Shown here one piece after another: positions 49,271-60,720 of a DNA stretch of 64,000 nucleotides (the stretch's first letter is position 1; the number at the start of each line of letters is the position of its first letter). Source of the DNA: Crocodylus rhombifer (lineage: Eukaryota; Chordata; Crocodylia; Crocodylidae); assembly GCA_038503035.1 (NCBI GenBank), contig JAVSML010024009.1, forward strand, positions 1 through 64,000. Direction: 5' to 3'. The translations under genes and the position numbers were made by a program. The notes below the pieces were generated by a model. The model saw only the letters and a program-made list of their open reading frames with translations, did no database searches and was not told the DNA's origin.

Positions 49271-49470
49271 CCCTGCAGCCATATCACCTTTTCCTGTGAC
49301 CCTGCCAAATCTCACGAGCTAAGCAGGGTCAGGCTCGGTCAAAATGTGAACGGGATCTCCCAGGGACACCTAGCTGCTGCAAGACTCAGTGCTGACAATC
49401 AGTTCTGCATGTTGTGCTCTCCCTTCTACCAGCACCCCAGCAGGGCTTCAGATGCCGCTGCACAAGTGGA
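49271..49470 (+). repeat. 5S rRNA-derived sequence (SINE-like or pseudogene)
   Basis: Positions 49271-49384 align along the length of vertebrate 5S rRNA: GCAGCCATATCACC at the head, CAAATCTCACGAGCTAAGCAGGGTC over the internal promoter box A, then GAACGGGATCTCCCAGGGA and GCTGCTGCAAGA at the end. Box A (GAGCTAAGCAGGGT) is almost intact, but the box C region is decayed. Downstream CTCTCCCTTCTACCAGCACC up to about 49470 resembles the body that follows the 5S head in sauropsid 5S-derived SINEs, so a SINE is favoured over a lone 5S pseudogene. It is not a functional rRNA gene. Confidence 0.7.
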
Positions 49471-50689
49471 AATTCGGCGCTTTGGATAAGCTGCGTAAAA
49501 CAAAAGGTCACGGCCCCACAGCATTTTTCCTAAGAGCATGCGAATTAACCCCTCTTCCAGGCAACACTCCAGTGCAGGTAATCGGATTCTTTCCGCCAAA
49601 GTTCAACAGCTGCTACGTTGCATCCCAGAGGCATTTTACACATTGGAGACTTCACAGCTTCTTAGGTTTTCAGAACAGCATCTCCGCAGGTCACACAGCG
49701 TGGAGGTCACAGCGTCTAGCATTTCTTTCCTGAATGCATGGCTGCCGCCTCCTCAAAAACACCAAACTCCAGGCGGCCCCGTGGCTCACCTACCTTTGTT
49801 TCTCTCGTGACACTGACTATCCATTTATAAGGCGTTCCTCGAAGAAGCGTCACAATCTTCCTGCATTATCAGCTGCCTACGTAAACATATAAAAAGCTCC
49901 AGTAACCAGTTACACCCCGATGCAAAGCAGTGTGGTAGACCGGTTATAGAAATGGCAAAATAGGAGTTGGATAAAGACACTGCAAAACCAACTGAATGAG
50001 CGTGGAAAAGACGCCTAGGTTCCCTGCATCTGTTCACACGTGGCTACTTGACCATCCTGCAGCCTCAGACAAGTCATAACCGCCGCCTTCCTCAGTTTAC
50101 CTACGACGGGACTGTCAAGCTTTGCAGACGGCGAAAGGCATCGTTACTTGTTTGCGTAGTATCCTGCATGCCGGACGGGGAAGATGCCAAGTATAATATT
50201 CTCTTCCCCACGGCTAATAGTAAATGGGAAGGCAAGAAGATCCCGATACTCCTTTGACGCTGTGCCTCCATCTCTACCACGGGCTGACTTGAAGGGCTGG
50301 ATGCCTGGCACTTCAATTTGTTTAAATCATCTCCGCTAGGAAAGAGGAGCAAGTTGAAAATGGTCTGTAGCGTCTGCCCAATTTCAGGACACTGAATATT
50401 GGCTGAGTTTAGCTCTCGCAACCTAAAATGTTTGCCTGTCAGACTGAGCTCCCATGAATGAGTTCTTCTAAAGAAAGGCGCTGCACACTTGCGGTGCTAA
50501 TTGTACAGTTCCCATAGTGACCCTTCAACTTGTAGGCATTTCATGTGCTGCCAAACACCCCCAAAAAGGCTGATGGGATAAAGCAAGGTAATAAATCTAT
50601 TATTCCTGCCTTATTGCTGTATTGTTAACCTCCCCATTGTAACAATTTACGACACCGGTCCAAGTCTAAGCTGTCATTCGGAGCAGAGA
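49471..50689. other. Unassigned non-coding DNA with MIR-like patch
   Basis: CCTCAGACAAGTCATAACCG and CTTCCTCAGTTTACCTACGACG at about 50062-50110 resemble the MIR central region ('gggcaagtcacttaacc ... cctcagtttcctcatctg'). A 114-codon opening at 49389-49733 has no known domain. Confidence 0.45.
50062..50112 (+). repeat. MIR-type SINE fragment
   Basis: GACAAGTCATAAC followed by CTTCCTCAGTTTACC reproduces the order and spacing of the MIR core in the sense direction. Short and diverged. Confidence 0.5.
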
Positions 50690-51240
50690 AATTTACTATA
50701 CAAACACTTATCCGGCTCTCCACAGAATTTGCATCATAATGGAAAACTCCAACACAAGTCCGCTGTCACACTGGGCCATTGAGAATATGAATCCCTGTCT
50801 GCCAGCCCCCGTAATCCATGGAAAGCCAAGCTCTCTCCCCAGTACCATTTGCTTGAAGTTTACAGTAAGCAAACCATTCAGGGAACCTAAGCACTCTCTC
50901 CACGGTTAATGTAAAATATTAATGTCTCATTTGTTTGACAATTTTGTGGAAATTAAAACTTTTAGGTTAATCATATACTGAACAATTTTAATTAAAGCAG
51001 TTATAAAACAATTAATCCATGAGAGCAGGCTTGGAAACTTGCCAGCCTTATTGGTTTACTACATGTAGGCAAAGCTTATTTTTCCCCCCCGTTTGACTTA
51101 ATGAATGCTAATAAGTGACACAAAATATGCATGCGGCGCTCCTAATATAGTTAGTCCATCTGGTTTCACTTGCTTTTTGTATTTGTCATTCTGCTGTGAC
51201 AGAGAAAGTGAAAATGAATTCTCTGTGTTAAAAATGAGAA
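50690..51240. promoter_or_regulatory. Strong candidate conserved non-coding element
   Basis: About 550 bp free of repeats, AT-rich and dense in homeodomain/POU/SOX-like words: TTAATGTAAAATATTAATG, TTTGACAATTTTGTGG, TAGGTTAATCATATACTG, CAATTTTAATTAAAGC, AAAACAATTAATCC and AATATGCATGC. The texture, with evenly mixed words, no CpG decay tracts and no microsatellites, matches what ultraconserved vertebrate enhancers look like. Conservation itself cannot be shown from this one sequence. Confidence 0.4.
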
Positions 51241-52218
51241 CTACTCTGTACCCTGTTTAAGTAAGAATAAGTTTTGCAAATCTTTGGCAGTAAAGGTGGC
51301 TACCTGGAACTGGTTGGGTTGGTTTTTTGGTTTGTTTTTTTTTGTGGTTGCTACAAGGTTAGCAAAGAGCACAGGCTAGAAATACAATACAGCACCAGAT
51401 AATGCTGAACACTGTACTGTACAATGCTAAAGAACAACAGTTAGTCAGCTTTTTTCCATCTGTATTTCAGGAGATTTTTTTTTCCTTGTGTAGATGGTAA
51501 TATAAAGACAGAGGATAAAATATGATTTTAAGTGCCTGAGACAAATCCTCTACTACTCCAATTTGTTCTGCATTACAACTTGTATTGAATCATTTGGGGA
51601 TGTATTTGTTTGCCAAAGCAAGCAGAGCTCAAGTTCTTTGTTGAATATTTAATGTATGCCAAAAAAAAAAAAAAAATCCCTTTTTTAGTACTAAGACTAG
51701 AGTGCCATAGCCATGTTATTTTAAATAATGCTTCGGATGATTCCCGTCACTTGCTACCACTTTACCTTACTGCTTAAATCCCATCTGTAAATGCAGGGCA
51801 CAAATTATTTGTTCAGCTGTAGTTCAAACTAAAGAGACTGCAGTCTGGTCTCGGTCCTCTGTGTAAGTTCAAAAAGGGAAAGACAGGACCTTCGCTAGAG
51901 TGAAAGCACCCAGTACATCCAGCACAACCCACGTAGCAATGGGAACGTGCTCGATTTGTTTCGCCACCTCTGGTCCATCGTTTTATAGCAGTTCTCCCAA
52001 CATAACCCAAGTGACAATGTTATAATAAAGACCTTTTAGTTGCAATCATTTCAAATTTATTAGAGGAAATCCTGACCAGACTGGTCTTTGGATCAGATCC
52101 AAAACACTTCCCTTCCCCAAAACAATAGAAGTTCAATTTGTATCAGTTTAAACTGCACTTGGTAAAGTCTTGCTTCATCTCCCTTGCTGAGATGTCCCAT
52201 ATCAGCCTATAACTACAT
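51241..52218. other. Unassigned AT-rich DNA
   Basis: May extend the conserved-looking block for a few hundred bases. Holds a GGTTTTTTGGTTTG/T-rich tract near 51320-51345 and an A16 run at 51661-51676. No exon recognised. Confidence 0.4.
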
Positions 52219-52518
52219 CAGGGGTGTGCATCAGGGTTTGGGGGAACGACTATTCACCAGAGCGCCCTAGGGGATGATGGTCACAAACTCCTGCAAGACC
52301 GTTTCAGGCTGGATGCAAGGAAAAACTTCTTTACCGTCCGAGCCCCCGAGGCCTGGAACAGATCCCCCCCCGAGGCGGTGCAAGCACCTACTCTGTAAGA
52401 AACATTTGGATGCTTACCTTGCTGGGACCCTTTGACCCCAGCTGACTTCCTGCCCCTGGGGCAGGGGGCTGGACTTGATGATCTTCCGAGGTCCCTTCCA
52501 GCCCTAGCGTCTATGAAA
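52219..52518 (+). mobile_element. CR1 LINE 3' tail
   Basis: GGGGAACGACTATTCACCAG, GATGATGGTCACAAACTCCTG, TTCAGGCTGGATGCAAGG, GGCTGGACTTGATGATCTTC and AGGTCCCTTCCAGCCCTAG follow the 3' end of CR1 in order, ending at GTCTATGAAATATGG. The first part translates to a degraded ORF2 C-terminus (FRLDARKNFFTVRAPEAWN), parallel to FRLDIRRRYFTVRVARSWN in the copy at 46.5 kb. It is strongly 5'-truncated and broken. Confidence 0.88.
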
Positions 52519-55500
52519 TATGGCCATGACATTCTGTAAGAGAGAGCCTAACATCTAGATATACAGCAGGAGGACTGGTGTCCTAAATTCAGTCGCATCT
52601 AAATGAAATTAAGGAAGGGAAAGCCAGGAGGAAGGGGTTCGTAATGTACTACCCCACCTCCCCCTCCCCGCAAAAAGTTATTGGTCATCTTCAAACAACT
52701 GCCCTCTAACTACCAAAAGAGAGTACGGGAAGGGGAAATGGCACTCTTAACACTTTAGAATTGTATAAACATCTCTGAAACTACTCTTACCTATTGCCAT
52801 TGCCTGTTTAAACCAGTAATCTTTGTTAGCTACCCCTGGATCCACCCTGATCTACTGCTTTTGAGTCACGTTACTTCTGCTACAGAAGGACGATCGCAGC
52901 TGCTTTCTGCAGGCAAGGTGCTGGTGTCTGTAGCAGGAGCACAATTCACAAGTGCACCTCTGCAGAGTTCACGGCCCAAGCTGACCCCACTGCCCTGCAC
53001 CTGACCCTTCCTGCCCTCCGGCACTTCCTCACAGATGCAGTCAAGTGAGCGAGGCCTGGGAATACTTGTGGTACTGGTCCTAACTTCAGAGCTGATCGGA
53101 TTTTTAAAAATCTGGTGGAGCTATTCATTTAAAAGAAAAGAAAGGCAAAAAGAAACTTGTCCGCAATGCTACCCAAGGAAAGATTAGATCCATTTAGAGT
53201 ACGGACAAAAGGCAGAATGGCCAAGACCAATGACAAGAGCAAGCAAAAGTTGAAAGACTGCATGAAAATAAAAAAAACCTCAACTCATTCACTGTTGGCA
53301 AGCACAGTCTGACGGCTCCTGTTCGGGTGTTCAGGTCAACAAGGCAACTCCTGCCTGCAGCACTGGCACGCAGAAATCTTCTACCACCAGTACGGGGGTC
53401 TTTTGGTTTAAATCAGCACTTGCAACCTCTTAACACCACTCCAGCCAGTTCAAACTCAGCCAGACTCTCAGTCATTTCAGGTCAATGCCAAGACCTGAGG
53501 GCTCCCACCACCCATATTTGACAGAAAATCACAAGATTAGACCTTTCATTATTATCTGGTTCAGACCTAATGGTTCTCATGATGCATTTATGTAGCATCT
53601 CTCTTCTGAAAGACATCTTGGGATGCCTCTAAAACAGCTATACCCTCGCACTATTATTCATACTGCAGTAGCCAAAGACACCGGTTATGTGGGACATAGT
53701 ACGAACACACATTTAAGTAAAAAAAAAAAAAAACCAGCCAAGACCCCAACATCTTAATCAACCTGCCTAATGTCATGTGAGCTTCTCTTACCCGCCACAG
53801 AGTGGTATTGAGGCCGATTTCTGTTCCCTTCGTCAACAGTCCCACTCTTGTTGTGAAAGACCAGATCTATAGATCCACCGTCTCTTCCCCTCCTGCCCTC
53901 TAAACCCGAGTGGAATTGGGTTCTGCGACACATGCAGATCTGGAGTCCCCGTGCAATGATTCCTTAAATCCTCCCCACTCTTCACCCCACGGCGTCGCTA
54001 CAACCATCTGGAAAACGGATAAGGTTTGCATCCGAATACACCTTTATCTTGCACTCCTTTTTTGCACATGGCTTCCATGACGTGTCACGCTGCTGTTCTT
54101 GGGTACCAAGAAGCAATCCTTGAGAGCAATCAATGTGCCACTTGAAACCAGTGATTAAGGCTCCCTGCTTCTTTGGAGTTACCCCTGGCATACTATGAAC
54201 CACACGAGGCATTTTAGAAGATGACCTCTTTCTTGTTCGACAAGAGAGTTCCCTAACTAGTGACAAGCCAGGGCATGTTACAAGAGCAAACTAGCAGTCT
54301 TTAAAGGGGATCAAGCACCAAAAAGGTGGCCAGTTTAACTCCTTGTCCACGGAACTGAGAACCAGCTAATAAATTCATTATGTTCGCTAAATACCTTCCG
54401 ACTATATCACTTAGAAAAATACAGATGTGGATCTTTCAGCCTTCTGTAATATTTTGGCAGCACAGCTTTGATTTTCGTAGCACTTTAAACATCCTACAAA
54501 TCCTGTTTAGGGATGTCAGTAGGAGGTCAAATAGAAGCCTTGAGTCTCAGTGGATAACAATCCTTCTGTGAAATCTTTCCAGCAGGGATCAAGTAATTCT
54601 TACATCTTGCCTCCCCCCCCCCCGCCCTCTTTTTTTATTTTATTTTATTTTATAGACATTTTAGTGGAGCTCACTTTGAAGTTGAAACCTTCTGCAGCAA
54701 CGGTGCTTGCCAACAAGATAAAATATTTAGTGCCGCTATATACTAAAACCATCTCTCTAACAATACATTCCATGCTCGACATAGCACGGAAGTTAATTCA
54801 GCCAACTAAGTAATGCTCAATATTTTCTCTCAAGAAGCACCAATTTACCTTTTTATACACAAATTACATATGATATTATGCCATTAGACCCAAAAGGAAA
54901 AAAAAAAAATCCACACTAAATAGAGAAGGGGGAAAAGTACCGTGAAATACAAACCAAAAGATTAGAGTTAAAAGAGCACACGGAAAAAGCAGGAGAAACG
55001 TTCCCAGCCTGAAATTGAAGGCAAAGGAGATGATGTTCCACAGCGCATCTCCTCCATTCACTTCTGTTCCACCGGATTTGTTGTTCACTTTCATTATTTT
55101 CTTTCACTGATGTTTCATTTCAGCAATAAGAAGCAGGGGCCCAATTTGCTACTGATGCCAACAGAAATCAATACAGATCTCGTAATGTCTGTAAAGGTAC
55201 ACTCAACAGAAAACCAACAGAAAAACTGGACTCATCCTGACCTCACCCTGGCAAAGAGCTATAAATACTGATGTTAGTTTTCAACTATTCAGAGGATTAC
55301 TGCTTCCCATATGGATCTCTCTCCAGATCTGCCATTATAAACGCCGTGGGAAAACAGGTGCCACAACACCACCAGTAACACGTACAAAGGTATTAATTCA
55401 AACATGCAAGCATCTAACTCCCTAATACGTATGTGTGTACACACGCTCCTCCTGCCAACTGCCTCTTCAATGTGCCAGCCTCGTGCGTGGCTGGCATGGC

Positions 55501-56122
55501 ATCCCCTGTTCAAGGGTCTAGTTGAAGGAGTTTGTAAAACTCAAGGACCAACGCCTTCAAACTGCGAAAGCTTTTTACCGATGACTCTTAGGTTCACCCT
55601 TCAGCAAGGACCCTAATTCATGTCCCAAAGCAGATTTTTTTTCCTATTTAAAGAGCAACCTGCCACACAAGAGACGGGGGCATTGCAGTGTAATGAACCA
55701 GTCCTCACGTGCAGTTTTATAGGGACACGCACAAAGGTGAGTTTGTGCATTGCCAAGCAGATTTGTCCTCAAGCGCTATCAGGGCAGATCAAGAAGCTGC
55801 TGAAAAGCACGGCTTGAAATGCAAACCCTGAGAACATTTTCATGCACAAGGATATTCACGTGCTTTGCAATCTGGCTTTTGGTTTCATTGCTGGAAGCAT
55901 GCGCACGTGTTTGTGCGTGCACGCGCAGACATAGACATACACTGCAAACTGTGGGGCCCAGCTTATCAGGAGGCCTTAAAAGGTTGTTCCTCCTCAGTGT
56001 TTATCTCCACAATATTTTCCCCGTCTAAATTTGCCCGTAAAAACTCTTTTTAAAAACTACTGTATTCACTCAATCCCAAGACAAGGTGTGCGTGTCCTGT
56101 CCCCCCTCATGTAACATGGGAC
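52519..56122. other. Unassigned non-coding DNA
   Basis: An A15 run lies at about 53719-53733, a C-run with (TTTTA)n at 54613-54654, and an alternating purine-pyrimidine CG/CA stretch near 55896-55928. No exon recognised. Confidence 0.4.
54630..54654. repeat. (TTTTA)n microsatellite
   Basis: About four to five TTTTA units follow a C11 run and a short T tract. Confidence 0.85.
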
Positions 56123-56132
56123 NNNNNNNNNN
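56123..56132. other. Assembly gap (10 N)
   Basis: Ten N characters. A fixed 10-N gap often denotes a scaffold join of small or unknown true size, so distances across it are unreliable. Confidence 0.98.
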
Positions 56133-56662
56133 TTGGAGGGTGTCTTTAAGTTATATGTCATCCTGGAGATTCAGGTAAATGTGGTACTTATGCCACTTGC
56201 TCCTACCGCTGCCTTGGTGTTACAGCTTATTCATTATTCTCCATGAAAAGCAATTTCACCTCTTGTTGCTCTTGTGCTTCCTCACCTCAGTTTGCTGCAT
56301 CTTATTCTTGCATCTGAAACCAATGTAAATAGGCCTGAAACGTTCATTCTTTCTCTTCGCTTCATACCAAAATACAGCTCATCAAAGTCCTCTTCAGACA
56401 ATGCACTCTTATCTTGAGGTACACCATGTACTTGCTGAGATGAGCTTACATGCCATTACTTTCTCTTTTGCAAACACAGACCTAGCACATCTAAACTTTA
56501 AAAAGAAAATAGAAATACAAATGCTCTTCTAGTATTTTTTTTTTTTTTATTCTGCTCACGCCGCTTCATTCTTTGTTACCCATTTGTACTAAGAGGCTCA
56601 GTATTACCTAAATGGTGCCCTCTCCGTAACAGGGAACATACTTGCTTCGCACGTGTGACAAC
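56133..56662. other. Unassigned non-coding DNA
   Basis: AT-rich unique sequence with a T13 run near 56538-56550. No gene or repeat recognised. Confidence 0.4.
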
Positions 56663-56670
56663 GTTTAGTG

Positions 56671-56936
56671 TAGTGGTTCTCAACCTTAGACTCAAGGCAC
56701 CCCGTGGAAAAGGCCAGCTTTGAGTTTTTACTCATTGTTAGACTATGAAAAAAGAATAGAGCAACTTATTCCCAAGAACTCAGAAAGATCACAGCAGGTC
56801 AGAATATTTAACGCTATATGGATTCCTAGTTGAAGTCTCTGGTTTTAATCTTGTGAATTATGTTTTCACCCCTAGCAGTGCTAACAACCCATGGCACCCT
56901 CGAAAGGATATCAAGGCACCTGGTTGAGAATCACTA
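56671..56936. mobile_element. hAT-like non-autonomous transposon (266 bp)
   Basis: The left end reads TAGTGGTTCTCAACCTTAG and goes on to CAAGGCACCCCGTGG. The right end, reverse-complemented, reads TAGTGATTCTCAACCAGGTG and goes on to CCTTGA. The terminal 15 bp differ at one position. Flanks GTTTAGTG (56663-56670) and GCCTAGTG (56937-56944) share 6 of 8 bases as the target duplication. No transposase frame. The same end type as the element at 6758, but the interior differs, so it is another family. Confidence 0.85.
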
Positions 56937-56944
56937 GCCTAGTG

Positions 56945-58934
56945 TACCAGGGCCCCCCAGTCTGCTGCCATCAGTCGCACTACAGCAACCCTAAGTAGTG
57001 ACAATGAATGCTACCACTTACAATTCAAACACAACCCGTTACGTCTCTTATAAGACACAGCATTACTTTGATCTCTAAACGCCGGAAGGACGATAAGGTT
57101 AATGCTGACTGATATTATGCCAATTGATGTTTTGCTGAATATTGAATAGTGCTCCTCAGTAACCGTTTCAGGTTATTTTGTCCAAATCCAGTCCCAGCAG
57201 CAACCACAAAAAGGTGCAGCATGGTAGCCCCCATCAGACCCACTTGCACGCTCATCCCATTTAAGTGTTTGCCCTCGGCCTCCCAGCTCCTTACAACAAC
57301 CTAGTTTCAGCTTCATGCAACACATGTCTTCCTTGTCTTAATGCCTTTCCAAGCACTAATTGAATCACAGTCTTCCTCTAGCAGCCCAGAACAATCACCT
57401 TGGTGCAGGCCTCATTCCCCTCCTCCACAAGCCAGTGAGATCTCCAAACTGAGGAGGTTTTAGTATTTTTTTTTTTTTTGGGGCGGGGGGGATGTTATGA
57501 AGTAAGACAGATGGGATCCAGCATTACCTGCTGTGTAAATATTTAAGTTTTGTTAATAGCACTACATACTGCCACTTCTTAAAAGATACTGGTTGAGATT
57601 TACAAAAGCACACATCAGTGGCTAAAGTCTGCGCTTATTCGAAACAAGGGTCTAACTCACTCGGGGAAAGCACTTCTGAAAATCCACGCTTCTCAGCACT
57701 GATCCCCACCGCATACAGAAGAGCCTTATTTCCATCTCCCCTGCCTCCAGTGACTGCAGCATGACTTGTCTTAATTTCCCCCCAGCACAATGGATGGGGG
57801 GGGGGGGAGGGAAATCAGGGCTCTTAAGTCCAGACCTGGTTATAAACTATGCTCAAAAAACTCATTCCTCCAGTAATTCCACATCTACCAACACCAACCT
57901 AGTGATCCCAACACCAGCACACAAGACCCATGCAGAACTCCACAGCTGGAACATCAGTGAAATATAGTCTACAGATCCCCCCCCCCCCGCTTTTTTTATA
58001 TATATGTTTAAACCGAACTGGGTGTCTGCCTTCTCTTGTCCAGATGAGTTACCAGACTTAAGAGTGGAATTGGAGTAAGTCTTTTCAGGAGAAGATGGTA
58101 AAAGGTAACTTCGCCTGCTTCTTAGGAGACTGAAAAACATGCCTCTGGATCAGTGCTGCAGAACAGCTGGCCCAATGATCCACACAGCAGATCTCACCCA
58201 GGAGAGCTGAGGAACGATACAGCACACGGAGTAGATCCTAGAAAATTATCTGAAAGATGAGGGAGGGAAGGAGGGACACTCCACCTGCAGATCCTACTTT
58301 TTAAGATGGATTAGTGAGCTTGAAATGATTTACCATTTCATTGCTTAAAATAATAAATAGGCGTTTCCATTGGCAAAGATTCATGGAGGAAAAAAAGGTC
58401 CGTGTTTCTGCAGCAATTAAAAAAAAAAAAAATACAGAGAAAACCTGCACCAATGTCACGTATCAAGCCCAGGAATGGAATCCCTTTGTGATTCTTAACA
58501 ACATGAATAATGCAAACACCTGGAAAATACTACAGGAGTATAAACTGTGCAGGTACCAATGGAAGAAGACTGAAGAACAGAAATACGCAGAGAAGAAAAC
58601 GGCCAAAAAACCTCCGTCCCAATGCCCCAGACCAAGATTTCGAAACAAAAAGGGGAAACCATGTTTTCCCAACTAACCCTTGCACTGGCCTCTTCTCATC
58701 GGGACTGCCGCTAGTTAACCCAACATTAGATAACGTTTGTGCTACTGCAAGCTGGGCTAAGGGCCACTGCATCTGAAATCAATAGCAAAACCTCCTCCTG
58801 TCCCTTTCTGGTTCTCCTAATCATCACAGACATCGTAACGGTTAAACCTCAAGATGACGAAACCCTGGACCTCAGAGCAGATTTCTCACCCTTGATAGCT
58901 TACTCGTACCATTATATCTGAAGACCTCCCAGCA
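56945..58934. other. Unassigned non-coding DNA
   Basis: G12 at 57796-57807, C12 at 57977-57988 and A-runs near 58418. GAGATTTACAAAAGCACAC and CACTTCTGAAAATCC around 57595-57690 resemble a common sauropsid repeat with 'gattttcaaaagcac' ends. No exon recognised. Confidence 0.4.
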
Positions 58935-59100
58935 TTTAACATATTCACCCTCACAATCCCCAGCGAGGTAGGGAAGCACGAGCTATTATCTCTTTTGTGC
59001 AGACGCGAAACACAGACATCCAAACCTGTGGTCAGCGTGGCAAAAAAGCGAGCTGTACCCAGGTCTTGCATGTCCCAAGCCACTGAACTAACAACTGACC
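58935..59100 (-). repeat. L2/MIR-type retroposon relic
   Basis: CACCCTCACAATCCCCAGCGAGGTAGG, AGCTATTATCTCTTTTGTGCAG, CAAACCTGTGGTCAGCG, CTGTACCCAGGTCTTGC and CCAAGCCACTGAAC follow the L2/MIR order 'catcctcacaacaaccctgtgaggtagg ... attattatccccattttacag ... ggtcacacagc ... acccaggtctgtctgac'. Diverged but collinear. Confidence 0.75.
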
Positions 59101-60439
59101 GCCCCACCGGGCCTCTCCACCGTATCAGGTCGTGACATTCCTCCTCCTTCACTACTAAAGGATCAAGTTAAGCCTGGTTATTTCAGCCGGTGGCAGCGCT
59201 GCAAACCTCAAAGGGCCAGATCCCCTCTCCGACCGTCCGGAGAAAGTATTCAGACATGAACATCAAATTGCCTCGGAGAGCAGAACGGCACAGGTTGGGC
59301 CTGAATTTTGCCCTGCCTTGCTCTGATTTTCCTTCTGCAGCAGCAGCAAACAAGGAGAAAAAAGCATGACATTTTAACAAGGCCTTTGTGACGGCGAGAT
59401 TAGGAATGCTCTACATAGCAATATGGCGCCCCACGGGCATGTTGGAGGCCAATGTTCCCCGGTCCCTTGTACCAAAGCAAAAAAAAAAAAGAAGAAGATA
59501 AAGCTATTGTCAGAGTTATTTGCTGGGTACAGTGAGCTATGCCAGGGGCTGGAAGAAAAGATCCAAACACAAATATCTCTCTTTGGACTGGCTCATGTTA
59601 CAAATGCCACCCGCACCGGAAAATAAAATCAAATCGCAGCCTGCTTATTTCGATATCATTCTGACTGTGAAGCCCCTGCTCCAGTGGTACCCTTCACAGA
59701 GCAAAAAACCTTATGGCTGCTTTTTGTTTCGCGTTCTCTCGCCCCGTCAATAATTACTGAAACACAGGGGCTTATTCTGGTTTCAGTTACAGCAGCGTGA
59801 AGCCATGCCGTGCCTCTGATTTATGCCACAGTTACTCAAAGCAGATTTGGCCCAGATTTTTTATTTTCCTTCTTCCTTTTACCTAAAATGTTTGCAGGTT
59901 CGTGCTGCTTATTCCTGCTCCTCTGTTCAGGACTCCTCAGCGCTAAACAAACAACATTTATCAAGCCCATCAATAGCAAGCTCTCATACAGGGGATAAGG
60001 GGGTGGGAGAGATGGAAACCCAGCAGACAAGCTTTTGAGAAACTCGGGTCCTGCTGTTTCCATACAACTTCCCAGTGAATAAAAATAATGAGTGTTGAGG
60101 AATATACAGAAATGCTATTGACAGAATTGTTTCTAAACAGAAAGCTTTCAAAGTTTTCTATGGAGGAGTCAGTGGGTCTTTATGTAAAAACAACAGTGAC
60201 TTGGCTTGAACGGCACCTTAACAAACAAAGAAAACACCTTTTTAAAAAAAAAAAAAATTGCAGCGCTGAGACATTGTCAAAAAGTGGGCATTATGGCTTG
60301 TGAAAGTCCTGTGCAAATGAGTGTCTGGAGAGGATCAGGCAGAGCACGGATCTGTCTGCTTTCCAGGCTCTTTTCGGGCGATGCCTGACCAAACGCTTAC
60401 AAGGGCAAGCTCATAGGTCTCTGCTGTTTATTTCTCCAG
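59101..60439. other. Unassigned non-coding DNA
   Basis: A12 run near 59479-59491 and an A13 run near 60244-60257. No exon or repeat body recognised. Confidence 0.4.
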
Positions 60440-60720
60440 TCTCTTACATGTCACTGATAATAGTTTTCAAGCCATCCAGTCAAGAAGGATTCAAACAGAG
60501 GTTTCCCGGAGGTGAAAGGCCAATGTAATAACTTACTGCCCAAGGTCAGAAATATTGGTCGGCCCCAATGAGATTCAGAATAATCAAAGAGCCCACAATC
60601 AGTTTGTTAAAGGGCTCATCTAATCAGCAGTTTCTGCCTGAAATTAGAGATGTTGCAGCAGATTTAATCTAATCATTTCAGACCAGATTTAGCTGGGGCT
60701 TGAGTTCTTCAATTAATGGC
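60440..60720. promoter_or_regulatory. Candidate conserved non-coding element
   Basis: Repeat-free block with CAGAATAATCAAAGAGCCC (TCF/LEF-like and TAATC), CACAATCAGTTTGTTAAAGG, CATCTAATCAGCAG, GATTTAATCTAATCATTTC and TTCAATTAATGGCC. Recurrent TAATC words would suit OTX/PITX/GSC-class homeodomains. A candidate only; no conservation data. Confidence 0.35.
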
